Assembly (NCBI RefSeq): GCF_002236115.1
Contig: NZ_NIWT01000008.1
Span: 1 to 64,000, forward strand
Source: Pseudomonas jessenii
Lineage (GTDB): Bacteria > Pseudomonadota > Gammaproteobacteria > Pseudomonadales > Pseudomonadaceae
DNA: 64,000 nucleotides
Direction: 5' to 3'
The notes beneath the pieces were generated by a model that was given only the letters and a program-made list of their open reading frames with translations, had not been told where the DNA came from and did no database searches. Each line of letters opens with the position of its first letter. Position 1 is the first letter of the stretch. Below, one piece after another: positions 41,402 to 49,700 of the stretch. Both the position numbers and the translations under genes were made by a program.

Positions 41402-42823
41402 ATGCACAGCCCCAGAACGCTCTACCAAAAACACATCGACAGCCACACCGTATGCGCCCTCGACGATCAGGGCCACGTGCTTTTGTACATCGACCGCCAG
41501 GTCGCCAACGAATACACCAGCCCGCAAGCCTTCAGTGGCATGCGCGAAGCCGGTCGCAAAGCCTGGCGCCCGGGCGCGACCCTGGCGGTCGTCGACCACG
41601 TCAATCCCACGGCACCGACACGCACTGCCGCCATGCCGGACGCTGGCGGCGCTCGTCAGGTGTCTTACTTCGAAGAAAACTGCCGCGACTTCGGTATCGA
41701 ACTGTTCGACGTGCTGGACAAGCGCCAGGGCATCGAGCACGTCGTGGCCCCCGAACAAGGCTTTATCCTGCCCGGCATGGTCGTTGCCGCCGGCGACAGC
41801 CACACCACTACCTACGGTGCCCTCGGTGCCTTCGGTTTCGGCATTGGCACTTCGGAAATCGAACACCTGCTGGCCTCGCAAACCCTGGTCTACAAGCGCC
41901 TGAAGACAATGCGCGTGACGGTTAACGGTGTACTCGGTACGGGCGTGACGTCCAAGGACATCATCATGGCCCTGATCGAAAAAATCGGCGCTTCCGGTGC
42001 CACCGGCTATGCCATCGAGTTCGCCGGCCCGGCGATCAGCGACCTCAGCGTCGAAGCGCGCATGACCATCTGCAACATGGCCGTCGAAGCGGGCGCCCGA
42101 GGCGCGTTCATGGCACCGGATGACAAGGTCTTTGCGTATCTGCAACACAAACCCCGTGCCCCCCAAGGCCAACTGTGGGAACAGGCCGTCGCAAAATGGC
42201 GCGGCCTGCACAGCGACGAAGGTGCGGTGTTCGATCGCGAAGTCACCCTGGATGTCGCGGCGCTCGAACCCATGGTCACCTGGGGCACCAGCCCCGATCA
42301 GGCCGCATCGGTGGGCGGGCATGTGCCGGACCCGGCCGCGCAACCTGACTTGATCCTGCGTCAGGGCATGCAACGCGCCCTGAACTACATGGGCCTGACA
42401 CCGGGCATGCCGCTCAGCGACGTGGTGATCAGCCACGCCTTCATCGGCTCATGCACCAACGCGCGCATCGAAGACTTGCGCGATGTCGCCCGCGTCGTGC
42501 GCGGCAAACGGGTGGCAGCCCACGTGCGGGCCATGATTGTTCCCGGTTCGACCCTGGTGCGTGATCAGGCCGAAGACGAAGGGCTGGCGCAGATCTTCCT
42601 CGACGCCGGGTTTGAATGGCGCCAGTCGGGCTGTTCGATGTGCCTGGCGATGAATGACGACGTGCTCGCCCCCGGTGATCGCTGCGCCTCAAGCACCAAC
42701 CGCAACTTCGAAGGCCGCCAAGGCGCCGGTGCGCGCACCCATTTGATGAGCCCGGCCATGGTCGCCGCCGCAGCGATTACCGGGCACCTGACCGACGTGC
42801 GCACCTTCGCGCTGGAGGCTTGA
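41402..42823 (+). CDS. LeuC-like dehydratase, large subunit (aconitase superfamily)
   Basis: A 473-residue protein. The three Fe-S cluster cysteines are in SCTNARIEDLR and GCSMCLAMN. Other family motifs are VVAAGDSHTTTYGALGAFGFGIGTSEIEHLLA and SSTNRNFEGRQG. It is homologous to isopropylmalate isomerase large subunit, but no leuB is nearby and the pair sits with a 2-hydroxycarboxylate transporter and a LysR regulator. A catabolic hydratase (for example for citraconate, maleate or dimethylmaleate) is therefore plausible. The start was chosen for AAGAG upstream; an ATG 21 bp earlier is possible. Confidence 0.87.
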   Translation: MHSPRTLYQKHIDSHTVCALDDQGHVLLYIDRQVANEYTSPQAFSGMREAGRKAWRPGATLAVVDHVNPTAPTRTAAMPDAGGARQVSYFEENCRDFGIELFDVLDKRQGIEHVVAPEQGFILPGMVVAAGDSHTTTYGALGAFGFGIGTSEIEHLLASQTLVYKRLKTMRVTVNGVLGTGVTSKDIIMALIEKIGASGATGYAIEFAGPAISDLSVEARMTICNMAVEAGARGAFMAPDDKVFAYLQHKPRAPQGQLWEQAVAKWRGLHSDEGAVFDREVTLDVAALEPMVTWGTSPDQAASVGGHVPDPAAQPDLILRQGMQRALNYMGLTPGMPLSDVVISHAFIGSCTNARIEDLRDVARVVRGKRVAAHVRAMIVPGSTLVRDQAEDEGLAQIFLDAGFEWRQSGCSMCLAMNDDVLAPGDRCASSTNRNFEGRQGAGARTHLMSPAMVAAAAITGHLTDVRTFALEA

Positions 42824-42826
42824 ACC

Positions 42827-43435
42827 ATGCAACCTTTCGATTTCGTCAGCGGCAGCGCCGCCCCGCTCCTGGCCTCCAACATCGACACCGACGTGATCAT
42901 GCCCAAGCAGTTCCTCAAAGGGATTGATCGCAAGGGGCTGGACAAGGGTCTGTTCTTTGACTTGAGGTTCCTTGAGTCCGGCGAACCCGATCCCGGGTTC
43001 ATCCTCAACCAGCCGGCCTGGAACGACGCTGCGTTCCTGGTGGTGGGTCCCAATTTCGGCTGTGGTTCGAGCCGCGAACATGCGGTCTGGGGGCTGAAAC
43101 AGGTCGGCATACGCGCCCTGATCGGCACCAGCTTCGCCGGTATTTTCTACGACAATTGCCAACGCAATGGCGTGTTGGCGATCCAGCTGACCGAGATTCA
43201 ACTCAATCAGATTGCCGCGTTGTCCAGCAACCCGGCAACGGCTCGAATCAGCGTCAATCTGCCGGAACAAACCATCGAACTGGCAGACGGCAACGTGATC
43301 CCGTTCGGGATCGATGAACTGCGCAAGCAATCATTGCTGCTGGGGCTGGATGCCGTTGGAACCACGTTGCAACGCGCAGAGCAGATTCGCAGCTTCGAGG
43401 CCCGGCATCTGGCGGAAAATCCCTGGTTGGGCTGA
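42827..43435 (+). CDS. LeuD-like dehydratase, small subunit
   Basis: A 202-residue swivel-domain subunit. It has ASNIDTDVIMPKQFLKGI near the N-terminus and the active-site loop GPNFGCGSSREHAVWGLK, both hallmarks of the LeuD family. It begins 3 bp after the large-subunit stop, with GGAGG about 9 nt before its ATG, so the two are co-translated partners. It is about 12 residues shorter than the usual biosynthetic Pseudomonas LeuD, in line with a paralogous role. Confidence 0.9.
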   Translation: MQPFDFVSGSAAPLLASNIDTDVIMPKQFLKGIDRKGLDKGLFFDLRFLESGEPDPGFILNQPAWNDAAFLVVGPNFGCGSSREHAVWGLKQVGIRALIGTSFAGIFYDNCQRNGVLAIQLTEIQLNQIAALSSNPATARISVNLPEQTIELADGNVIPFGIDELRKQSLLLGLDAVGTTLQRAEQIRSFEARHLAENPWLG

Positions 43436-43464
43436 TGCAAAACCCCGGCGGCGGATCTAATGCT

Positions 43465-43566
43465 CTGTAGGAGCGAGCTCGCTCGCGATGGACTCAACGG
43501 CACCGCGTTTAACCAGTAAACACGCGTTATCGTTAACGACCATCGCGAGCGAGCTCGCTCCTACAG
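43465..43566. repeat. Paired inverted REP, GTAGGAGC variant
   Basis: Inverted REP cores in the gap between convergent leuD-like and LysR genes; the spacer (AACCAGTAAACACGCGTT) is nearly that of the pair at 15442-15542. Confidence 0.93.
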
Positions 43567-43579
43567 AGATGCCGGTGGT

Positions 43580-44497
43580 TCATTCAACCGAAAGATGACG
43601 AAAGTATTCCTCGAGAAACTCGACGCAAACCCGCAGCTTGGCCGACTGGCTCAACCGCGTCGGGTACACCGCCCAGACGTTGGCGCTCTGGGTGTAATCG
43701 TGCAGCACCTGCACCAGTCGCCCCTGCTCCAGCATCGGCTTCACATCCCACATCGAGCGCAACAGGATCCCGCCGCCACTCAGGGCCCACTGCAACACGA
43801 TCTCACCGTTGTTGGACGATAACGGCCCGCTGACGCGTACCGATTCTTCCTGCCCGTCCTTCGTCAGGCTCCACACGCCGAACGCGTTGTTGCGTTCCTT
43901 GAGCACCAGGCAATCGTGGTCTTTCAAGTCCGCCAGCGATTGCGGCACCCCCCTGCGCTCCAGGTATTCGGGCGTCGCACACAGCACCCGCCGGTTGCTC
44001 ACCAGTTTGCGTCCCAGGTGCTGGCCCGGCAGGTCATCACCCACGCGGATTTCCAGATCGAAGCCCTCGCCGACGATGTCGACCACGCGATCAAACACGT
44101 CCAGGCGCAATTCAAGCCTGGGATAGGTTTGCGACAGCTCGCAGATCGCCGGTGCCACATGGTTGCGCCCGAAACCGAAGCTGCTGCAGATGTGCAGCGA
44201 ACCCATCGGCTGTTGCCGCGCCTGTGATATTTCGCCGACGAAGTCATCGAAGTCACCCAGCAACTTCTCCGCCCACACCCGCACCCGCTCGCCGTCGTCA
44301 GTCAGCGCGATGCGCCGTGTGGTGCGGTGCAGCAGCCGAGTCGAGAGCGTGGTTTCCAGCACGGAGATGCGTTTGCTGATGTACGCCGGGGAATACCCCA
44401 GCTCCTCGGCAGCGCTGGCGAAGCCGTTTTTTCGAACGACGGTGAGGAACACCTTGAGGTCTTCAGGCAAGGGAAATTGATCACGATTCGTGTTCAT
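43580..44497 (-). CDS. LysR-family transcriptional regulator
   Basis: A 305-residue regulator. The winged helix-turn-helix is at about residues 12-70 (GFASAAEELGYSPAYISKRISVLE), followed by a periplasmic-binding-protein-like effector domain. The start MNTNRDQF is preceded by GAGG at close spacing; the open frame upstream has no comparable site. It is divergent from the 2-hydroxycarboxylate transporter gene (128 bp gap) and convergent with the LeuCD-like pair. Control of both by a hydroxy-acid inducer is a reasonable inference. Confidence 0.9.
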   Translation of the reverse strand: MNTNRDQFPLPEDLKVFLTVVRKNGFASAAEELGYSPAYISKRISVLETTLSTRLLHRTTRRIALTDDGERVRVWAEKLLGDFDDFVGEISQARQQPMGSLHICSSFGFGRNHVAPAICELSQTYPRLELRLDVFDRVVDIVGEGFDLEIRVGDDLPGQHLGRKLVSNRRVLCATPEYLERRGVPQSLADLKDHDCLVLKERNNAFGVWSLTKDGQEESVRVSGPLSSNNGEIVLQWALSGGGILLRSMWDVKPMLEQGRLVQVLHDYTQSANVWAVYPTRLSQSAKLRVCVEFLEEYFRHLSVE

Positions 44498-44625
44498 ACG
44501 CCTCATACTTTCGCTGTTTATTGCGTTATTAGCGAAGGATACCATCGATCTACCGAGTGGCAATCCATCCCCGGCCAACCGTGGTTTCTGAATCCTCGAT
44601 AAAAACAACATGAGGAAAGCGCGAC

Positions 44626-45972
44626 ATGAACAAGCCCTATGAACAATCCCTGAAAATCGAAACCGCCTCCGACGGCGGATTTGTGCAACGCCTGCGCAGC
44701 CTGTGCGCCTACGAAATCGGCGTCATCCCGCTGCCGATCTTTCTCGGCATCGCGGTCATCGTTTATCTCTCGGCCCATCTGGGCTTCCTGCCCAAGAACA
44801 TGATCGGCGGGCTCGCCGTCATCATGACCATGGGCGTGTTTTTCGGCCAAATGGGCTCGCGCCTGCCGATCCTCAAGGAAATCGGCGGCGGTGCCATCCT
44901 GTGCCTGATGCTGCCATCGATCCTGGTGTTCTACGGCTTCTTCGGACCGGCGACGATCGACGCCACCAAAATGCTGATGAAAGAAGCCAACTTCCTTTAC
45001 TTCGTGATCGCCAGCCTGGTGGTCGGCAGCATTCTGGGCATGAGCCGTTTCATTCTGGTCCAGGGCATGCTGCGGATGTTCATTCCCTTGCTCGTCGGCA
45101 CCCTGGCCGCCGTTGCCAGCGGGTTGATCGTTGGCAAGTTGGTCGGCTACAGCTTCCACCACACGTTCTTTTTCATCATCGTGCCGATCATTGGCGGCGG
45201 GATCGGCGAAGGGATACTGCCCCTGTCGCTGGCCTACTCGGCAATCCTCGGCGGCACGCCGGATATCTACGTGGCTCAACTGGCGCCCGCCGCCGTGGTC
45301 GGCAACATCGTGGCGATCATCTGTGCCGGTTACCTGGCGCGCCTGGCCCTCAAGCGCCCGACCATCAATGGCGAAGGCTCGCTGATTCGCGCCAAGGACG
45401 AGAATGACCAATTCCTGGTCAAGGAAGACACAGGCACTATTGTCGACTTCCGCGTCATGGGTGCAGGGGTGCTGGTAATCTGCGCGTTCTTCGTCCTCGG
45501 CGGCCTGCTGGAAAAAGTCGTGGGCATTCCCGGCCCGGTGATGATGATCCTCGCGGCGGTGCTGTTTAAGTACCTTCGGGTGCTGCCGGAGAAACTCGAG
45601 AAAGGCGCCAACAGCTTTTACAAACTGGTGTCATCGGCGTTCATCTGGCCGGTGATGATCGGCCTGGGCATGCTCTACGTGCCGCTGGACAGTGTGGTGA
45701 AAGTGTTCTCGGTCGGCTACGTGCTGGTATGCGTCTCGGTGGTGGTGTCGATGACCGTAGCCGGCTTCTTCATCGGCAACCTGATGAAGATGTACCCCAT
45801 CGAATCGGCCATCGTGACCTGCTGTCACAGCGGCTTGGGCGGCACCGGAGACGTGGCGATCCTCTCGGCCTCCAACCGCATGTCGCTGATGCCATTCGCG
45901 CAAATCTCCACGCGCATTGGCGGGGCTTCGACGGTGATTCTGGCGACGATATTGTTGCGGCTTTTTGTTTGA
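44626..45972 (+). CDS. 2-hydroxycarboxylate transporter (CitS/MalP/CimH family)
   Basis: A 448-residue inner-membrane carrier. The two family-specific re-entrant GG motifs are visible: PIIGGGIGEGILPLSLAYS in the first half and CCHSGLGGTGDVAILSAS in the second. The N-terminus reads IGVIPLPIFLGIAVIV and the C-terminus ends in the conserved SNRMSLMPFAQISTRIGGA. Members take up citrate, malate or related acids with Na+ or H+. GAGGAAAG lies 8 nt before the ATG. The neighbouring LeuCD-like enzyme and LysR regulator suggest a dedicated uptake and conversion locus. Confidence 0.92.
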   Translation: MNKPYEQSLKIETASDGGFVQRLRSLCAYEIGVIPLPIFLGIAVIVYLSAHLGFLPKNMIGGLAVIMTMGVFFGQMGSRLPILKEIGGGAILCLMLPSILVFYGFFGPATIDATKMLMKEANFLYFVIASLVVGSILGMSRFILVQGMLRMFIPLLVGTLAAVASGLIVGKLVGYSFHHTFFFIIVPIIGGGIGEGILPLSLAYSAILGGTPDIYVAQLAPAAVVGNIVAIICAGYLARLALKRPTINGEGSLIRAKDENDQFLVKEDTGTIVDFRVMGAGVLVICAFFVLGGLLEKVVGIPGPVMMILAAVLFKYLRVLPEKLEKGANSFYKLVSSAFIWPVMIGLGMLYVPLDSVVKVFSVGYVLVCVSVVVSMTVAGFFIGNLMKMYPIESAIVTCCHSGLGGTGDVAILSASNRMSLMPFAQISTRIGGASTVILATILLRLFV

Positions 45973-45991
45973 CGCGGTGCCGGTGACCCAA

Positions 45992-46024
45992 GGGTGTTCT
46001 CTTGTGCAAGAGAACACCCTTTCC
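45992..46024. terminator. Bidirectional terminator hairpin
   Basis: GGGTGTTCTCTT and AAGAGAACACCC form a 12-bp stem with a 4-nt loop between the convergent transporter and AraC genes. The plus-side T tract is short (CTTTCC). Confidence 0.78.
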
Positions 46025-46025
46025 A

Positions 46026-46799
46026 TCACTTGAAAAAATCGCTCGGCGTCTTGCCGAACTGCTTCTTGAACATGGTCGTGAATGCGCTTGGACTGTCGTA
46101 TCCCAGCTCCCCGGCGATGTCGATGATCTTCTCCCCGACGGCTATCCGTTCCAGCGCCAACAGCAGTCGCGCTTGCTGGCGCCATTGGCCGAAAGTCATG
46201 CCGGTTTCCTTGCGAAACCTGCGCTGGATGGTTTTGGCGTCGAGGCTCAACCGGGCGCTCCAGTCCGACAACGTCGAGCCATCCCCAGGGTCACGCTGCA
46301 ACGCACTACAAATCAGGTTGATACGTTGGTCGGCGGGCTGCGGCAGGTTCAATGGCAAGGTCGGCAGGATCGTCAGCTCATCCAGGATCAGCCGCAGCAC
46401 CCGGGCTTCCCGCGAGTCCGGATTGCAGGCGAAATCGAAATCGACCGAGACCTTGATCAACTCACTCAGCAATGCGGAAACACTCACCGCCCGGGTTTCG
46501 GCAGGCAGATCCGGGCTCGCGTCAGGGTGCACGAAAACACTGCGCATCTTGATCGCCCCCACACAGCGAATCGAATGCACTTCACCGCTCGGCATCCAGA
46601 TGCCACGGCTCGGCGGCACCGTCCATTGGCTGGTGGCCGCGTGCACCACCATCACGCCTTCGATGGCATAGATCAGTTGATGCTTTTCATGGGAGTGCGG
46701 CGGGATGAACCAGTTTTCCGGGTAGTCGGTCGCACTGCTGCGTACGCTCCAGCCGCCCTGGTCGATCTCCGCGAGAAATGTCTGCAATGGTTTGATCAT
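46026..46799 (-). CDS. AraC-family regulator with cupin sensor domain
   Basis: A 257-residue regulator. An N-terminal cupin (about 25-100, WFIPPHSHEKHQLIYAIEG, then GIWMPSGEVHSI) is followed by an AraC DNA-binding domain (about 155-255, LDAKTIQRRFRKETGMTFGQWRQQ; GYDSPSAFTTMFKKQFGKTP). The start MIKPLQTF is placed by the beginning of the cupin domain. It is divergent from a fosmidomycin-resistance-type exporter gene with 133 bp between and is its probable regulator. Confidence 0.89.
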   Translation of the reverse strand: MIKPLQTFLAEIDQGGWSVRSSATDYPENWFIPPHSHEKHQLIYAIEGVMVVHAATSQWTVPPSRGIWMPSGEVHSIRCVGAIKMRSVFVHPDASPDLPAETRAVSVSALLSELIKVSVDFDFACNPDSREARVLRLILDELTILPTLPLNLPQPADQRINLICSALQRDPGDGSTLSDWSARLSLDAKTIQRRFRKETGMTFGQWRQQARLLLALERIAVGEKIIDIAGELGYDSPSAFTTMFKKQFGKTPSDFFK

Positions 46800-46932
46800 G
46801 ACGCCCTTTTTGCGATGGTCCACGCCCGAGTTGCGCGAGACGGGCGCCGTTGAGGCCCCTAGGATAACGCCGAACCCTGAAATTGGCTGCGCCTTGCGTT
46901 CGCAGTTCGCGTTTTTATCCGGAAACTCGCCC

Positions 46933-48153
46933 ATGTCGACCACTACCCTGAGCTCACCCTCACACACCGCTTCGGTGGCCAGCCAGGCCAGCCCGCTGGT
47001 CATGCGTGTCATTGGTGCCTGTGCCCTGGCGCACCTGATCAACGACCTGATCCAGGCCGTGCTGCCGTCGATCTACCCGATGCTCAAGGCCACTTATGGC
47101 CTGAGCTTCACCCAGGTCGGCCTGATCACCCTGACCTTCCAGCTCACCGCCTCGCTGCTGCAACCGTGGATCGGTTTCTACACCGACCGTCATCCCAAAC
47201 CGTGGCTGTTGCCGGCCGGCATGGTCTGCACCCTGATCGGTATTCTGATGCTGTCGATGGTCGGCAGCTTCCCGGCCATTCTCGTGGCCTCGGCGCTGGT
47301 GGGCGTAGGTTCGTCGACCTTTCACCCGGAGACCTCGCGGGTGGCGCGCCTGGCTTCGGGCGGTCGCTACGGCCTGGCGCAGTCGACCTTCCAGGTCGGT
47401 GGCAACGCCGGTAGCGCCTTCGGTCCGCTGTTGGCCGCCGCGATCATCATTCCCTATGGCCAGGGCAACGTCGCCTGGTTCGGCCTGTTCGCAGTGTTTG
47501 CCATCCTCGTGCAGTACGGCCTGAGCCGCTGGTATCGCAATCACCTGAACCTGTTCAAGCTCAAGCAAGGCAGCAAGGCCACCCACGGCCTGTCGAAACG
47601 GCGGGTGACGTTCGCCCTGGTGGTGCTGGCGCTGCTGGTGTTCTCCAAATACTTTTACATGGCCAGCTTCACCAGTTACTTCACCTTCTACCTGATCGAG
47701 AAGTTCGACCTGTCGGTGGCCAGTTCACAGCTGTACCTGTTCCTGTTTCTTGGCGCCGTCGCGGCGGGAACGTTCTTTGGTGGCCCGGTCGGCGACCGGA
47801 TCGGCCGCAAGCAGGTGATCTGGTTTTCCATCCTCGGCGCCGCGCCCTTCACCCTCGCCCTGCCCTACGTCGACCTGTTCTGGACGGGTGTGCTGAGCAT
47901 GATCATCGGCTTCATCCTCGCCTCGGCGTTCTCGGCCATCGTGGTCTTCGCCCAGGAACTGGTGCCCGGCAACGTCGGCATGATCGCCGGGGTGTTCTTC
48001 GGCCTGATGTTCGGCTTCGGCGGGATCGGTGCCGCGCTGCTGGGGCACCTGGCGGATATCCATGGCATCGAGTACGTGTACACCTTGTGTTCGTTCCTGC
48101 CGTTGCTGGGGATTCTGACGATCCTGTTGCCTTCGACCCGGAGTGCTCGCTAA
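46933..48153 (+). CDS. MFS exporter, fosmidomycin resistance (Fsr) type
   Basis: A 406-residue inner-membrane protein with 12 predicted helices. The Fsr subfamily pattern is visible: HLINDLIQAVLPSIYPMLK in helix 1 to 2, PWIGFYTDRHPKPWLLPAG in loop 2-3 and VGVGSSTFHPETSRVARLASGGR in the middle. GPVGDRIGRKQVIW is the second-half loop. Family members expel fosmidomycin and related small molecules by proton exchange. It is divergent from an AraC regulator. A purine-rich ribosome site before the ATG is weak. Confidence 0.9.
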   Translation: MSTTTLSSPSHTASVASQASPLVMRVIGACALAHLINDLIQAVLPSIYPMLKATYGLSFTQVGLITLTFQLTASLLQPWIGFYTDRHPKPWLLPAGMVCTLIGILMLSMVGSFPAILVASALVGVGSSTFHPETSRVARLASGGRYGLAQSTFQVGGNAGSAFGPLLAAAIIIPYGQGNVAWFGLFAVFAILVQYGLSRWYRNHLNLFKLKQGSKATHGLSKRRVTFALVVLALLVFSKYFYMASFTSYFTFYLIEKFDLSVASSQLYLFLFLGAVAAGTFFGGPVGDRIGRKQVIWFSILGAAPFTLALPYVDLFWTGVLSMIIGFILASAFSAIVVFAQELVPGNVGMIAGVFFGLMFGFGGIGAALLGHLADIHGIEYVYTLCSFLPLLGILTILLPSTRSAR

Positions 48154-48214
48154 AGGATTCAGCCGATCATTTTTGATACCTGCCCTGTAGCACTCGGTAA
48201 CACCAAGCCCTGTT

Positions 48215-48242
48215 GCGGTGCGTCTTTGCCACGACGCACCGC
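48215..48242. promoter_or_regulatory. Perfect 10-bp hairpin upstream of the LuxR gene
   Basis: GCGGTGCGTC and GACGCACCGC arms with an 8-nt loop, in the 171-bp gap between the exporter and the LuxR gene. It has no T tract, so an operator or an mRNA leader hairpin is as likely as a terminator. Confidence 0.5.
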
Positions 48243-48324
48243 CAACCGCCGCGCTTCACACGGGCAATACCGCCATGGCGTACTTTGTGCATCCAAAGGC
48301 CATCCTCTTCTGCCTGTAGCCGCC

Positions 48325-49149
48325 ATGCGCCCCAAGGAACTGAAACTCTGGACCACCGGTGTCGCCCACCTGCTCGACCTGCCTGCCGGGCATGGGCGGT
48401 TGTCGGGGTTGAGCCATTGGCTTCGGCAAATCTGCCCGGTCGATCATTTCGTGTTGTTTGTCTACGAAGGCAATCACCGGCCACTGGCGTTGTTCGATAC
48501 GTTCTCGGCGGACAAGCGGGCGGTGTATGTCGACGACTATCAGTGCGGGCCTTACCTGCTGGATCCCTTCTACCTGGCTTGTACACGCGGGCAGGCGCCG
48601 GGGCTGTGGCGTCTGCGCCAGTTCGCCCCCGACCACTTCTACCTCGGCGAGTACTTCCTGACCTATTACCAGCAAACCGGACTGGCCGAGGAAGTGGCGT
48701 TCTTCGTCGACCTCGGTGGTGGCGCCATGGCAGTGTTGTCGTTGATGCGCTCCAGCGCCAGTTGTGCATTCAGCCGGGACGAAATGCAACTGGTCGAGTG
48801 CGCGCAAGCGGTGGTCGAGCAGGTCATCAATGAGGCCTGGCGCTTGCGTCAGGCTCAGGAACCGCGACCGGCGCAGGACCTGGACTTCAAGATCCGCGAA
48901 GCCTTCGACCACTTCGGTGCGCACATCCTCACTGGACGCGAGCAGGAAATCGTTCAACTGTTGCTGCGCGGCCACTCCAGCGCCTCGGTGGCCGAACAAC
49001 TGAACATCAGCCCCGGCACGGTAAAGATTCACCGCAAGAACATCTACGCCAAGCTGGGCATTGGCAGCCAGTCGGAGTTGCTGGGGTTGTTTATTCGGGA
49101 GCTGACGGAGGATCCGTTGCAGGCCTCCGGCCTCAAGCTGCAAGCCTGA
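48325..49149 (+). CDS. LuxR-family transcriptional regulator
   Basis: A 274-residue protein. The C-terminal LuxR helix-turn-helix is at about 205-262 (LTGREQEIVQLLLRGHSSASVAEQL, GTVKIHRKNIYAKLGI). The N-terminal 190 residues are a sensor of unknown type without receiver signature or recognisable autoinducer-binding motifs. The start MRPKELKLW was chosen because the sequence upstream is low-quality coding and contains the hairpin. It lies 551 bp before the polyamine-type ABC operon on the same strand and may control it. Confidence 0.87.
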   Translation: MRPKELKLWTTGVAHLLDLPAGHGRLSGLSHWLRQICPVDHFVLFVYEGNHRPLALFDTFSADKRAVYVDDYQCGPYLLDPFYLACTRGQAPGLWRLRQFAPDHFYLGEYFLTYYQQTGLAEEVAFFVDLGGGAMAVLSLMRSSASCAFSRDEMQLVECAQAVVEQVINEAWRLRQAQEPRPAQDLDFKIREAFDHFGAHILTGREQEIVQLLLRGHSSASVAEQLNISPGTVKIHRKNIYAKLGIGSQSELLGLFIRELTEDPLQASGLKLQA

Positions 49150-49174
49150 TACCTGTCGGCTAGCAGCCCCCCCC

Positions 49175-49265
49175 CTGTGGGAGCGAGCTTGCTCGCGATT
49201 GCGGCCTTACATTCAACATCCATGTGTCTGACACACCGCCATCGCGAGCAAGCTCGCTCCCACAG
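49175..49265. repeat. Paired inverted REP (first of two near-identical units)
   Basis: REP cores around the spacer TTGCGGCCTTACATTCAACA; nearly identical to the unit 192 bp to the right. Confidence 0.93.
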
Positions 49266-49366
49266 TTCTATCGGTGATCTGGAGATTGTGGTCAGGGCGG
49301 ATCAAGCTGATCCAGCGCCCCTGGGCTCAGTTTGCAGGTTAATACCTGTCGGTTGGCAATAATCCC

Positions 49367-49456
49367 TTGTGGGAGCGAGCTCGCTCGCGATTGCGGCCTT
49401 ACATTCAACATCCATGTGTCTGACACACCGCCATCGCGAGCAAGCTCGCTCCCACA
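49367..49456. repeat. Paired inverted REP (second near-identical unit)
   Basis: Same spacer as the unit at 49175-49265, showing a 192-bp local duplication. Confidence 0.93.
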
Positions 49457-49499
49457 ATGGTCGGCGGTGTAAACAAAATTTGTATTCACCTCAAATCCC

Positions 49500-49599
49500 T
49501 GTAGGAGCGAGCCCGCTCGCGATGGTCGTTAACGATTACGCGTGATGACTGGCTCAACGCAGTGCTCTTGAGTTCATCGCGAGCGAGCTCGCTCCTACG
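49500..49599. repeat. Paired inverted REP, GTAGGAGC variant
   Basis: GTAGGAGCGAGCCCGCTCGC and inverted partner; sequence class differs from its two left neighbours. Confidence 0.92.
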
Positions 49600-49611
49600 A
49601 CAATCAGCTTC

Positions 49612-49627
49612 TATCCCCCAAGGGATA
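49612..49627. promoter_or_regulatory. Operator-like dyad before the ABC operon
   Basis: TATCCC-CCAA-GGGATA is a perfect 6-bp inverted repeat with a 4-bp centre, 74 bp before the GTG of the ABC ATPase gene. Its size fits a LuxR-type dimer site; the LuxR gene just upstream is the obvious candidate. Confidence 0.5.
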
Positions 49628-49700
49628 TATACACCGCAAAACCCCGATTGCTAGTTTGGCCCCCGACGCACTGATTCATCACTGCAAGGGAGCCCGTCTC

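Larger units (their letters stand above)
49150..49700. other. 551-bp gap with three REP pairs and an operator-like dyad
   Basis: Holds REP pairs at 49175-49265, 49367-49456 and 49500-49599, a duplicated flank (TACCTGTCGG at about 49150 and 49343), and the TATCCC/GGGATA dyad before the ABC operon. No gene is seen. Confidence 0.85.

Noticed and set aside
41402..43435. Biosynthetic leuCD
   Set aside because: No leuB or other leucine gene is adjacent and a hydroxy-acid carrier is; biosynthetic function is less likely though not excluded.
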